Assembly: GCA_034440635.1 (NCBI GenBank)
Contig: JAOTON010000050.1
Span: 363,001 to 427,000 of the forward strand
Origin: Lepas anatifera
Lineage: Eukaryota; Arthropoda; Thecostraca; Lepadidae
Direction: 5' to 3'
Length of the DNA stretch: 64,000 bases
Shown piece after piece: positions 45,885 to 56,920 of the stretch. How positions within the stretch are numbered: the stretch's first letter is position 1; every line of letters begins with the position of its first letter. A program made the position numbers and the translations under genes. The notes under the pieces were generated by a model that worked only from the letters and a program-made list of their open reading frames with translations, was not told where the DNA came from and searched no databases.

Positions 45885-48800
45885 CGAGGCCAGAATAGTT
45901 GTCATTCTTTTATACCCTTACCTTTGGATGTAACCACCATTTCTTAAGATAGCAAGGTAAAAGTGAACACTGCAGCCTACTTGTTAGATCCCGCACTCTG
46001 CAACTGATTGAGTAATTACAGGACTTGTGGGATTAATAATCCATAGCATTGCAATACTAAATATGAAAATTAGAATAGTAGTCAATAATCATAATTTACA
46101 GGATTTGTACTTAACTAGCTTTCGTCTCGCGTCATCAAGTAATACTTGATCGCGTCATCAAGATAAAGTATTTTACCCACCCTTGTCTTACAACGACTTA
46201 AGATGTTCTCCTTATATTGAACACAGAAGTTCCGATAGATATTAAGTTTTTTTCCCAGGCCGTACCTTATACCTAATACTCAAACGTGAATCCAAAGACA
46301 TCATTGCATTCAGCATTTCATTGTTTTTTTATAGTTCTGAGCCCTTCCAGCCAAGGCTTAGCGAAGCCTAGGCTTCTCACTTGCTCTTTAAGGAATGTTT
46401 TCTCTGTGCCAAATTTTGGGAAACATATACAAGTTTTTTTGCATCATGAGATATCTTTCACTGTTAGCTAGGAAGAAACTTTTAATTCAGTATTTGCTTT
46501 CCTGTCAGTGGGAGGCTGAAGTTGTTAGCTATAAATAACTATAGCTCAAATAAACTCCCACGATCCCCGGCCGAGTTTAAGCCGCAGCATTAATCCTCGT
46601 CCCGGTGGGGGGGGGTGGGGTGGGGTGGCTGAACACCCCTCTCGGCGTGTTCCGGTGTCACCGGAGCGCTGCCGTACTTGGCACACCTTATACTTGATCA
46701 ATTCTGCAACTTTTCCAAAATTTTAACGTCAGGTCATTTCAGGTCAGGTCAATAGTGCAGGTCAAGTTACCTCACCTCCAATAAAGTTTCACACGCGCCC
46801 CGCTGGGGGGGCGAAATTCGCCCCCTCCTGGTTTTTCCAAAATAGCTCAAAAACGAAGATACGCAGAACAACGAAACTTACGTACCTTATCCCTGATCAA
46901 TTTTACACATCTGACCAAATTTTTTAGTTAAGGTCATGTCAGGTCAAGGAGCTATTCAGGGTCAAGTGACCCGACCTCAAAACCTAAAATTACGAGTTTG
47001 AAGCAGCGCCCAGGGAACATTAGCAAACCGATCAGTTTGAAACTTCCACAATATGATAAGGTCATTAGGGTCTACAAATCTGCTATCTCGGAATGTTGAT
47101 ATTATTGTCCTAAGGTGGGTCAATTTTTTGATCACCCCATTATGTCTATGGTGAAAAATAGAATGGGCTCGTTTTCAGAAAATACTGGATAGATAAAGCT
47201 GAAAATCCTCAAACCGTCTATTCTTACCACGATCTTGACCATAAAGTTGAGTTTTTGAGCATCTGACCTCTCAAAGGTCATATCAGGTCATGGGAGCAGA
47301 GAGTGATTGTTTTGCCAATAACTTCTCATTGAATTGAGATAAAGCTCCCATTTTGCTTGCATTGTGCCTATATTGTCACGGGGAGTCGATTGATATGCAA
47401 CATGACCATACCAGGTCACTCTGTGACCCTGACCTAGGTCGAGATCAGGTCATTTTGACTATTTGACCTAGCAAGGGCATATTATACATCATTCGATTCG
47501 AGGGCAGATTTAGAGAGGGAAACGTACACTGCTCTGTTGTAAGCCTGTGGAGCCTTCTTTGACCTATGCTGACCTCAATATTGACCTGACATAAAAATTC
47601 TCCGATAAAATTTCTTCGTCTTGTCAAGAGCTTTCGAACACCTTCCGTAAATGTCCTTTAGGTTTCGTGGGGAACAAGATACGGAGGAGGGCGAAAAACG
47701 CCCCCAGCGGGGCGCGTCATGCAAGGGACCCCAGGGGGGCGCATGTTAAGAAAGCATAAGTAATAACAGGGTCAACATATCCAATTGAAACAGATGTCAT
47801 ATAATTAGCACACCAAACGCTACAAAATACTTTCCGGCATTTTTTATATCGATGATCTGGGGTCAGATACAGATTCTGACCCCTCCATTGGAAATGCATG
47901 GAGAAACATAAACTGGGCTGTATTTGTATAGATACAGCTGAGAATAACTCCACATTCTCAAATTGCAGTATTCTGGGATCCCTTTCAGGTTCATGTTGCA
48001 ATTTGTTCCTGTGACCTCTGAGAGGTCAGCTGGGGCTACTTAGCAGGTTTTCAGACTTGGTCAATAACTTTGCATGAAATTACGGTAAAGTTTTCATTTT
48101 GATACCGTTACGTTTGTATTGTCATTGGGAGTCGAATGATATGCTTATTGACTATGCTAAATCAGATACTGACCTTTACCTGACCTCAGGTCAAGTCATA
48201 TTTATGTTTTGACTTAGTATAGTTATATCATACATCATTCGATTCGCCGTAACGAGAGGAAGAAAATGGGGTCTAAAGATTAATTATAAATTATCTATTT
48301 TAGACACTAGGGCCCAGAAACTCTTCTCGAACACGTCACCTTCTTTGACCTGTCATGACCTCAATATTGAACTGAGCCAAAAAGTGACCTCTATAGTTTC
48401 TTGATGAATTTATATGAGCTATCCACCAGCTTTCGCGTTTTTTTCGCTATCTCGAATAGGTGCCGAGTTCGAGGGGGTTGTTTGAATATCCCCCACCATA
48501 GCAAAGGTGGCTCGGGGGCTCACTGGGACAGGTGTTAGCTGTGATACCCCGAGAGCTGCATGGTTTTGGCTTATTTATATCTAGCTTAATTTTGCTGATA
48601 ATTCCCCGCAGCTGTGGGCACCCGTAAAATTGATACCCACTCAACCAAAATATTCATTCAGAGCTGAAAATTTATAATGAACTTATGTGTTCCTATTTTG
48701 TCCTTCCGAAAACTGACACAGCTTCCAGTCTCGCTGCAGGCCTTTGCTGCTATTCGTAATTTTCAAGTCTGCTTTTCGTCGTCACTGTATTAAGCTCTAT

Positions 48801-48897
48801 TACCTGGTGTCTGGGTATTTTGTCTTCTTATTTTTTGTTCTTGGATAATTTGCCGTATTGCCCGTGGATAATTTTTGGATAATTTTCTTCGATAATT
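45885..48897. repeat. alpha-type I-II spacer, copy 2
   Basis: Near-identical to 15860-18902 over about 3.0 kb, with the same GGTCA-rich units. Similarity stops near 48897 and resumes at the class II 3' flank at about 49515. No gene is supported. Confidence 0.85.
46787..47745. mobile_element. GGTCA-rich ITR element in alpha spacer, copy 2
   Basis: Orthologous copy of the element at 16789-17745. The left end here is CACACGCGCCCCGCTGG and the right end GGGGCGCATGTTAAG. It is non-coding. Because it is present in both alpha spacers at the same place, it inserted before the alpha unit was duplicated. Confidence 0.6.
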
Positions 48898-49510
48898 TTC
48901 CGTATAAAGTACCCAAAAATAAATTGTAGCTGGGCAATAACATACACGATCAACCAACTGCTACATGCACTTAATCCGCAAATGTCCATTCCAACTAAAA
49001 AAAAGTGTCTTATACTTTGGGGAAAATCTCGTCCGAATCACGTTCCTAGCTCTACAATTTGTCACCCAAAACATCTATATTATAGTCACAATAGTAAACA
49101 AAGCCCTTGTTTTGTCTCAAAGTTGAGCACATCAGTAAGCATTAAACTGTATTATTTTTAGTTTAGGGATAGGGAAGCTGATTTTTCCGCAAAGAATTCC
49201 ACAGTGTGTATGATTAAGCACGTACAGATGCAGTACCAGAAAGCCTTCAAAATGGGGCGGTTTGCCGTTACGATACCTGAACACAAACCGAAAACAAAAC
49301 ACAACAAAAAAGCAAGCTGAGAACGCCGCTTCTGTCAATTCATTTGACTAGGCTTCTTCAGAGGCCCTCAGCTGGGAGGGATAGTGCCATACAATCTCCT
49401 GCGCAGCACAGGTTAATGAAAGAACAAAGAAATGCATTGCTCGCTACTGCGATGTGTATCACCCTGCGGGTTATTGAACCTTATATGGGTTGTTGAACCT
49501 CTGTGAGCAC
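48898..49510. other. segment private to the second alpha-type interval
   Basis: No counterpart in the first alpha-type interval. AT-rich, no gene seen. Confidence 0.45.
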
Positions 49511-49605
49511 CTACTCCAGTGTGAGTTTTGATGTCACTGGAAATGTGACTGATTTTATGGACCACGTCTGAGTTCCAGTCCCTGAAATTATCTGTCACAT
49601 AAAAG

Positions 49606-49831
49606 CATTGGCGGACGCAGGGGGGGAAATTCCGGCCATGGCCCCCCAAAGCGCTGGAGGGGGCCAAAATATCTTTTGGCCCCCTCAAACTCCGGGGAAA
49701 TTTTTGAACGAAGGCGCTTACACTAGGTCTGTAGATAAAAAATCTTCGTTCCCACCCCCCTCCCCCCCAGGAGGAGAGGCAGACATGGGTTTTGCCCCGC
49801 CCCCCAAAACTCGGGTCTGCGTCCGCCCCTG
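49606..49831. mobile_element. hAT-type MITE, intact, 226 bp
   Basis: Ends CATTGGCGGACGCAG and (reverse complement) CAGGGGCGGACGCAG, with flanking 8-mers CATAAAAG (49598-49605) and CATAAAGG (49832-49839). It is the same insertion as the outer element at 19309-20927, here without the nested element. Confidence 0.85.
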
Positions 49832-50265
49832 CATAAAGGGTCAGCAATATGTACATTTGGTGCATGACATTAAATTATAATATATGACGGAATAGTACAG
49901 GGTTTATCACGAGTCTAGAACAAGGAGAAAAAACGTTGCTGAAGAATGTTCTTCAATTTCCATGGTGTCCCTGTGAAACCCGTTGATCTTGGTTATCGTT
50001 GAGGTGCCCCGGTGGAAATACGTAATGACGTAATTGTCGATTATACTTGCTTGTTCGAACCGCGCACTTCTGTTTTTATGTTTTTCAAAGAGTACAAATA
50101 TTAATTGAGCAAATATATTACACATTTGCAAGGACAAGATAAAAACAACTGACATCAATTAAATACAAACGAAGAAAATATCTGCTTCCTCTTAGCTGGC
50201 ATCACATATTCGCACAGATACGTCCAGTAACGATCACAACATCAACATAATTGGTCGGGAGTCTA

Positions 50266-50739
50266 CTAGTAAGAGCGCTGCACGGGGCGGTAAGCGTAGA
50301 CAGGCTCCAGCTCAGGCTCCTTGTATTCAGGCTCCGGCTCCTTGTACTCAGGCTCGGGAGCCTTGTAGGCGGGACGGGGAGCCTGATACTTGGGCTCCTC
50401 TGGGTACTGGGCCTCTCCCTCGTAGGTGACCTCGGCGTTGTAGCCGTTGTAGTCGTCAGCAGTGTACTTGACGGTCTGCACGCGGCCATCGGGCAGATGA
50501 ACCTTGTAGTAACCATTAGTCTGCTTTCCGTCGCTGTTCTCGTTGGCTGCGAAGTTGGAGCCAGTCTCGTAGTCACTCACCGAGTAGTCGAAGGCATACG
50601 GCTGCGGCGGACTCTCAGGCTCCTTGTAGACTACGGGTGCCTCGTAGGTGGGTGCACGGTAGACTGGAGCCCCGTAGGCGGAGGGCCGGTCGTCGGCGGC
50701 GGCTAGGGCCAGCAGGGCGGCGATAGCGAACAGCTGCAT
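50266..50739 (-). CDS. class II RR cuticle protein, copy 4 (157 aa)
   Basis: Protein essentially the same as the class II copy at 35223: signal peptide 1-15, RR domain 47-110 (ETGSNF, EGEAQ), tail with two EYKEPEP units, end PVYAYRPVQRSY. The open frame continues upstream to 50958, but I place the start at the ATG at 50739 because it matches the signal peptide of all siblings and the extension runs through the TATA box. Unlike its siblings, the promoter-distal 5' flank is shortened by about 290 bp (junction near 50930). Confidence 0.93.
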   Translation of the reverse strand: MQLFAIAALLALAAADDRPSAYGAPVYRAPTYEAPVVYKEPESPPQPYAFDYSVSDYETGSNFAANENSDGKQTNGYYKVHLPDGRVQTVKYTADDYNGYNAEVTYEGEAQYPEEPKYQAPRPAYKAPEPEYKEPEPEYKEPELEPVYAYRPVQRSY

Positions 50740-50788
50740 TGTGAGGCCAAGTGCTGTGTGAGGAGACTGGGATGACCGGCTGGGGGTG

Positions 50789-50885
50789 AACTGGTGTTGA
50801 GGTCTGGGCGCTCCTGGTTTTATACCGGGCGCCGCCTGTTGTCTCAGGCACTGGGCATGGGGCTCGAAGCGAAATGTTGCGTAAG
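50789..50885 (-). promoter_or_regulatory. core promoter of class II copy 4
   Basis: Minus strand: TATAAAA at 50818-50824, CCAGTT at 50789-50794, CTTACGCAAC at 50876-50885. Confidence 0.72.
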
Positions 50886-50929
50886 TTATGAGCAGTCTAA
50901 AAGCCACATCTCCGGAATAGCTGGGTGTA

Positions 50930-52525
50930 ACAATTGTGTGTATTGACCTGATTTTCAAACATGTGTCACATCACTAGAAGCATGGGGTGGATTTATATCT
51001 ATTTGGAGGTGTCGGGTGCCTACAAACCTGACCTCAGGTTAGGTCATTTTTGTGTTCTGACCTAGGATAGTCATATTATACATCATTCCATTTGCCGTAA
51101 CGAGAGGAAGCGAATAGTGTCTAAGAAATTATTCTAACTGAACTCTGTCACATGTTAGAACCCAAAAACTCGTTGCTAATATGCTACCTTCTTTGACCTA
51201 TCATGACCTTAACTTTGGCCTGAGTCACAAATGACTGATTTAGTTTCTTCATGAATTTGTATGAGCTATACACCAGCGTTTGAGTACTTCGCTATCCCGT
51301 ATAGAAGCCGAGTTCGTGGTGGGCAGGGGTATTTGAACACCCCCCAAGATGGCGAAGCTGGCTCGGAGGCCCACTGGGTGAGGGTTAAGCAGATTTCAGA
51401 CTTGGGACAATAGCTTTGCAGGAAATGATGATAAAGCTTTTATTGTGATACCATTACGTTTGAATTTACATTGCGAGTCGATTAATATTGCTAGGTTGGA
51501 AAGTGACCTTAACTTGACCTTGGGTCAGGTAGTTTCTATGTTTTGACCTATTTTAGTCATATTATACCTCATTCGACTCGCCGTAACGAGAGAAAGTGAA
51601 TGGTGTCTAGGAAATGATTCTTCTTCTTTTGTCAGACGCCAGAGCCCGGAGGAAACTCTTCCCTAACATGTAACCTTCTTTGACGTGTCATGACCCTAAT
51701 ATTGACCTAAGCCCAAAAGTGACAGATGTAGTTTGTTCATGAATTTGTCTGAGCTATCCAACAGCATTTGCGTCTTTCGCTATCCCGCTTAGGCGTCGAG
51801 TTGGAGGTGGGTGTTGGAAGACCCCCACGAAGGCGAAGGTGGCTTGGAGACCCCGGGGTGAGTGCTCAGTCATTTTTGCTCTTCCAGCACAATTTTTCTA
51901 CATAAGTAAGGTGGTGGTGCCGTCAAAATATATCATAGGCGCTCTGGTTTAAAGCGACCATACGGAACATTTTGATGTTAAAAACAAATTTACTGAGGTA
52001 TTTTAATGTTGGCAATCACCGCCTTCACTGCTGACAATTTTCTTTTCTCGCCAAAATTGTTGGGTACCAGCGGAACCCTTTTGGCGCCATCGCAGGGGCC
52101 TCGTCGTGTTATGACCTTTATATTGACCTGAGCCCAAAAGTGACAGATGCAGTTTCTTCATGAATTTGTATGAACTATCCAACGGGATTCGGGTGGGTAC
52201 ACAAATTTCTTTTCATGGTGCGGTCAATATATTTCCTTGGTGCTCTGGTTTAAAGCGACTTTATGGGACTTTCTGATGTTAAAAGTGAATTTGCTGGTGT
52301 ATTTTAATGTTGGCAGCGCCGCCTCTACCCCTGAAAGTTTTCTTTCCTCGCCAAAATTGTTGGGTTCCAGCGGAGTCCTTTTGGCGCCAACGCAGGGGCT
52401 TCCTCCGTTGCTGCCCCAGAGAAAATTCTGACTGCCTCCCTGGGATGGACTCGCCTTTTTTAGATTTAAGCGGCGTTTGGATGTGCTTTTTGAGGATGAG
52501 GACACCCATCTAATGATTTGATGAT
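50930..52525. repeat. GGTCA-rich block of II-I spacer, copy 4
   Basis: Same order of blocks as 22280-23870, to which it is very close. It joins the class II 5' flank directly because about 290 bp of the usual intervening sequence is missing. Confidence 0.8.
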
Positions 52526-53166
52526 TTTTGGCTATTATTTTTCTACAAAGCCTTTAAATTTTCAATAACTGGTATCCCACTATGAAAAGGTGCCAAAGGC
52601 ACGGCGTTTTTATAGGTTTCTATGAATTATAGAAATAATGAAAGAGATGTTTAGCGAGACACCCACTGCATAAGCTATACGATACTGCTATATCGTACCG
52701 ATACCGACACGACAATATTAGGATTAGCAACTGCTTAGGTGATGCGATACGGCCAACTGTCACCTTGTTGGTTAGCAGTGTCGCATCTATAGTGCTTGTA
52801 TGGAGGGAAGGGGGAGGGAAAGCGGGTGCAGAATCCTGAAATACATAGCGTTTTTTTAAACCAAATCTGTCGATATCGATGGCCAAAGGGATGCTTCTCC
52901 TTTAATCCACCAGTGCTTGCAAAGACTTCCTGGACGCTGGAGCAGACCACGCCCCTTTGAGGGAGACTTCCTGTTACCCAAGCCTGGGACTCATGAAATA
53001 GATGCTTAGAACCAACCAGCCATCTGTCGTTATAAAAATATTCAAGTGGACACCAAATTAAACCAGAATTAAACAAAACAATTAAATATAGTATTCAACA
53101 TACCCAAACAGTGGGAACTATTGACCCAAACGGCCACAGTGGCTGATTCCCAGTAGTCGCTAATAT

Positions 53167-53766
53167 TTAGTAATAACGCTGCGCAGTGCGGTGGCCGTAG
53201 GCAGGCTCCAGCTCAGGCTCCTTGTACTCAGGCTCCGGCTCCTTGTACTCAGGCTCCGGCTCCTTGTACTCGGGCTCAGGGGCCTTGTAGGCGGGCCGAT
53301 AAGCGCGGTACACCGGAGCCGGGTGGTAGACGGGCCGAGGAGCCTTGTAGGCGGGACGAGGAGCCTTGTAGGTGGGACGAGGAGCCTTGTAGGTGGGCCG
53401 GGGACCCTTGTAGGCGGGCTCCTCCGGGTACTGGGCCTCTCTCTCGTAGGTGACCTCGGCGTTGTAGCCGTTGTAGGCGTCGACGTTGTACTTGACGGTC
53501 TGCACGCGGCCATCGGGCAGATGGACCGTATAATAGCCGTTGGTCTGCTTGCCGTCGCTGTTCTCGTTGGCTGCGAAGTTGGAACTAGTCTCGTAGTCGC
53601 TCACGGAGTAGTCGAACGCGTACGGCTCCGGTGAACGCTCAGGCTCCTTTTAGGCGACTGGTGGTCTGTAGGCGCGGGCATGATAGGTGACCGGAGCCTC
53701 GTAGGCGGATGGCCGGTCCTCAGCGGCAGCCAAGGCCAAAAGGGCTGCAACAATAAACAGTTTCAT
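53167..53766 (-). pseudogene. class I RR cuticle gene, copy 5, with nonsense codon
   Basis: Homology with class I runs from the signal-peptide ATG (53766) to the usual C-terminus (199 codons), but codon 39 is TAA (53650-53652) where every other class I copy has Tyr (TAC), in VAYKEP. Two further changes hit residues invariant in the other nine genes: Gly61 of ETG-SNF becomes Ser (ETSSNF), and Gly109 of YEGEA becomes Arg (YEREA). No other frame damage is seen, and the promoter is intact. A product would stop at 38 residues, before the RR domain, unless the stop is read through or the base is an error or allele. I infer recent inactivation. The tail is the shortest of class I. Confidence 0.75.
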
Positions 53767-53808
53767 TGTGGGAGAGTGGCGGTTGAACTGGAGGGTGTTG
53801 AGCCGAGC

Positions 53809-53910
53809 GACTGGTGCCAGGGGTTAGATTGTTCTCCGCTTTATACTGGTCGGGCTCATAGCTTCGGAAGCTTTGCTGGGTGGGGCACTGGGGAGATTTC
53901 GTCACGTAAC
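53809..53910 (-). promoter_or_regulatory. core promoter of class I copy 5
   Basis: Minus strand: TATAAAG at 53839-53845, CCAGTC at 53809-53814, GTTACGTGAC at 53901-53910. All are intact despite the nonsense codon downstream. Confidence 0.72.
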
Positions 53911-53929
53911 GGACCGATAAAGGTTTCAT

Positions 53930-55860
53930 GAGGCTAATCGCTCTTTCAAAGTATAATAGAATTGAGGCCAGAAGACTTTATTTATGTGGGAAATTATCAA
54001 GTTGAAATAGTTATCACTCAGAATTGAGAAGAGAACCGGCTTGGTTTCAAATTATATTGTTAGAAACAGGCGAAAAGGCATACAATATTTTGAACACAGT
54101 TCTTTGTCGAGCTGGAAACGAATATGAAAGTATCGGGCAATATTTTCGAATTAGAATTCGGCATTTTATGCGGTTGTACACTCATGCAGACAGCACGGAT
54201 CCCAATATTCACATACACGACACGAAATGCAGGTACACACCATAATATATCACAGTATAGAATATACAGCGGCACCGAAATCGGATATGATATGGAATGG
54301 GCTCAAATAACGAGTATGATACCGGTGTATTTCGCGCCCAAACGTTGACTGCTAACTTGGGGTTTTGGGTTGCGCATTTCTAATGATTGCTTGAATTCAG
54401 ATTCAGCATCATGATTGCAGCTAATCTCTTCACTGATGATGTATACCTGCACTTGCATTAATACTGCATTTTATGCAGTATCTATATTTTGAAAGAAGTG
54501 TCCGTGATTTGCAGGTCTGTCTGATGTTGTCTAATGTGGTTGCCTAAGTGTTTACCTTTTCTTGTCTTCTTACGTTGTCTACGGGTTTCATGAAACGGAT
54601 CCTGATATGTCAGCCTGCCTCTCCTACATATATTTGTGAACAGAGCGTACAGGTAATTTTGTACACTGTATTTTTACGGAGCATCTAGCTTGCGATCCTG
54701 AGCTGCATGTGCGACCTGTTTTCCTGTATTCTCGCGGACGGGGTGGTGGTTCCAGAGACGATCTAATGAGAGTGTTGGCTAATGTCCGTACCTCCTCCTT
54801 GCTATTGATATGCTAAAGTCAGATGATCCCCATGGCTATTCCGTCGGTTGCTTTGAATACATCTGACCCAAACCTAACAGATGCTATTGAGACAATGTTC
54901 CAGAAGGGACTTTTGTAATGAACAGTGAGATAAGGCTTAGTCAAGTTTGTTTACATCAGTTTCGATAATTTTTATCGATGACGCGATGGCCTCTGCAGGT
55001 GCAATATTAACATATAGGTTTATATTATGTGCATGCACTTGTATGCAGATGCCCAAGTATGTTACTTATATATGTGTATATATGACCTTTATATTGACCT
55101 AGCCCAAAAGTGACAGATGCAGTTTCTTCATGAATTTGTATGAACTATCCAACGGGATTCGGGTGGATATATATATTTCTTTTCATGGTGGTCAATATAT
55201 TTAGTTGTTACTTGGCTTAAAGCAACAACTATGGGACTTTCTGTTGGGAAAACAGTGAGTATTGTGCTTTTAGTTGTTATATTACATGTTGGTTAGATGA
55301 TCTGGAACAAATACTAGAAGTTGGGAGATAATACGCTCCAACACCCACGAATAGTTTATTGAGAGGGTCCCCACACGTTTTGAGATAGGAGATAAACAAT
55401 TTAAGTGTTGCCATAATAAAAGGCAGAAGAAAGCTTTCCTTCCACATAATCTTGACAATCAATTTTGAAAGATAATTTATCTTTCTGGCCAGTCTCCTAG
55501 AATATATAATGAATGTAATATAACGAGAGCAAGACTCAGAGGACTGTTGGGCTTGTGCGTCCTTAAAACTTTGCTATCTTTGATTCATTCGGTGTGATGG
55601 CATGATTAAACTTGTCTTCTTTCATGTTGTGTTTGATAATCCCGCTGTGAGGAGCTACTCTAGTGCGAATTTCAACGTCACTGGAAGTGAGACTGACTAA
55701 GTGGACCACATCTGAGTTCCAGTCCCTGAAATTCTCTGGGCCATAACATGTCGACAATATGTACACTTAGTGCATGGACTTAAATAAGATATGGCCTACT
55801 AGAAGGTTCTATCGGGCACGGATCCATGATTTCGATCACGGGGTGGGTGCGCCTTCAGTC
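53930..55860. repeat. beta-type I-II spacer, copy 3
   Basis: Homologous to 32500-34800. It lacks the SINE and the 839-bp transposon, keeps the exon-like fragment in broken form (54720-54930), and has the TA microsatellite replaced by a foreign patch (about 55083-55250). Confidence 0.78.
55083..55250. other. patch of II-I spacer copied into a I-II spacer
   Basis: This segment (GACCTTTATATTGACCT, GACAGATGCAGTTTCTTCAT, AACTATCCAACGGGATTCGG, TTTCTTTTCATGG, then a degraded TTAAAGCAAC-TATGGGACTTTCTG) matches 23458-23620 of the II-I spacer, yet it sits where the sibling beta spacer has (TA)n at 33991-34110. Both edges are TA-rich. Confidence 0.8.
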
Positions 55861-56314
55861 GGGGACGCGCCCGTTAACCGCGCTCTGGTGCTTTCAGTCG
55901 GGCGCGACTGCTGATACAGGGAAGGGTGCGCGCCCCCTGGATACGCGCCTGTCTATGACTGGTATAGAACAAGGAGCGGACAACGTCGGTAAGGAATTTT
56001 CTTTAATTCTAATGTTGTTCCTGAGGCACCAAGTGATCCTGGGTATCGTTGGGGTGCCTCCTTGCAAATACATAATAATACCATTGTGCATACATTACAT
56101 GATTCTACGAAATCCGATATTTTTTACTATTCGTTCAAAGAGTACAAATATTAATTGAGAAAATATATTACACCTTTACAAGGACATGACAAAAAACAAC
56201 TGAAATTAATTAAATACAAACGAAGAAAACATCTGCTTATTCTTAGCCGGCATCACATTCGCACAGATACATTCAGTAACGATCACAACTTCAACATAAT
56301 TGGTCGGGAGTCTA

Positions 56315-56773
56315 CTAGTAAGAGCGCTGCACGGGGCGGTAAGCGTAGACAGGCTCCAGCTCAGGCTCCGGCTCCTTGTACTCAGGCTCGGGAGCCTTGT
56401 AGGCGGGACGGGGAGCCTGATACTTGGGCTCCTCCGGGTACTGGGCCTCTCCCTCGTAGGTGACCTCGGCGTTGTAGCCGTTGTAGTCGTCAGCAGTGTA
56501 CTTGACGGTCTGCACGCGGCCATCGGGCAGATGCACCTTGTAGTAACCATTGGTCTGCTTTCCGTCGCTGTTCTCGTTGGCTGCGAAGTTGGAGCCAGTC
56601 TCGTAGTCGCTCACCGAGTAGTCGAAGGCATACGGCTGCGGCGGACTCTCAGGCTCCTTGTAGACTACGGGTGCCTCGTAGGTGGGGGCACGGTAGACTG
56701 GAGCCCCGTAGGCGGAGGGCCGGTCGTCGGCGGCGGCTAGGGCCAGCAGGGCGGCGATAGCGAACAGCTGCAT
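56315..56773 (-). CDS. class II RR cuticle protein, copy 5 (152 aa)
   Basis: Signal peptide 1-15, RR domain 47-110 (ETGSNF, EGEAQ) and a short tail KEPEPELEPVYAYRPVQRSY with one EYKEPEP unit fewer than copies 2 and 4. It is intronless. It is the last gene of the array on this side: homology of its 5' flank to the other units ends near 57025, so distal upstream sequence and the GGTCA-rich block are absent. Confidence 0.93.
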   Translation of the reverse strand: MQLFAIAALLALAAADDRPSAYGAPVYRAPTYEAPVVYKEPESPPQPYAFDYSVSDYETGSNFAANENSDGKQTNGYYKVHLPDGRVQTVKYTADDYNGYNAEVTYEGEAQYPEEPKYQAPRPAYKAPEPEYKEPEPELEPVYAYRPVQRSY

Positions 56774-56822
56774 TGTGAGGCCAAGTGCTGTGTGAGGAGA
56801 CTGGGATGACCGGCTGGAGGTG

Positions 56823-56920
56823 AACTGGTGCTGAGGCCTGGGCGCTCCTGGTTTTATACCGGGCGCCGCCTGTTGTCTCAGGCACTGGGCATGGGGGCTG
56901 GAAGCGAAATGTTGCGTAAG
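56823..56920 (-). promoter_or_regulatory. core promoter of class II copy 5
   Basis: Minus strand: TATAAAA at 56852-56858, CCAGTT at 56823-56828, CTTACGCAAC at 56911-56920. Confidence 0.72.

Noticed and set aside
50266..50958. N-terminally extended 230-codon form of class II copy 4
   Set aside because: The extension reads through the TATA box and leader and is not conserved in frame in sibling copies. The signal-peptide ATG at 50739 is the proper start.
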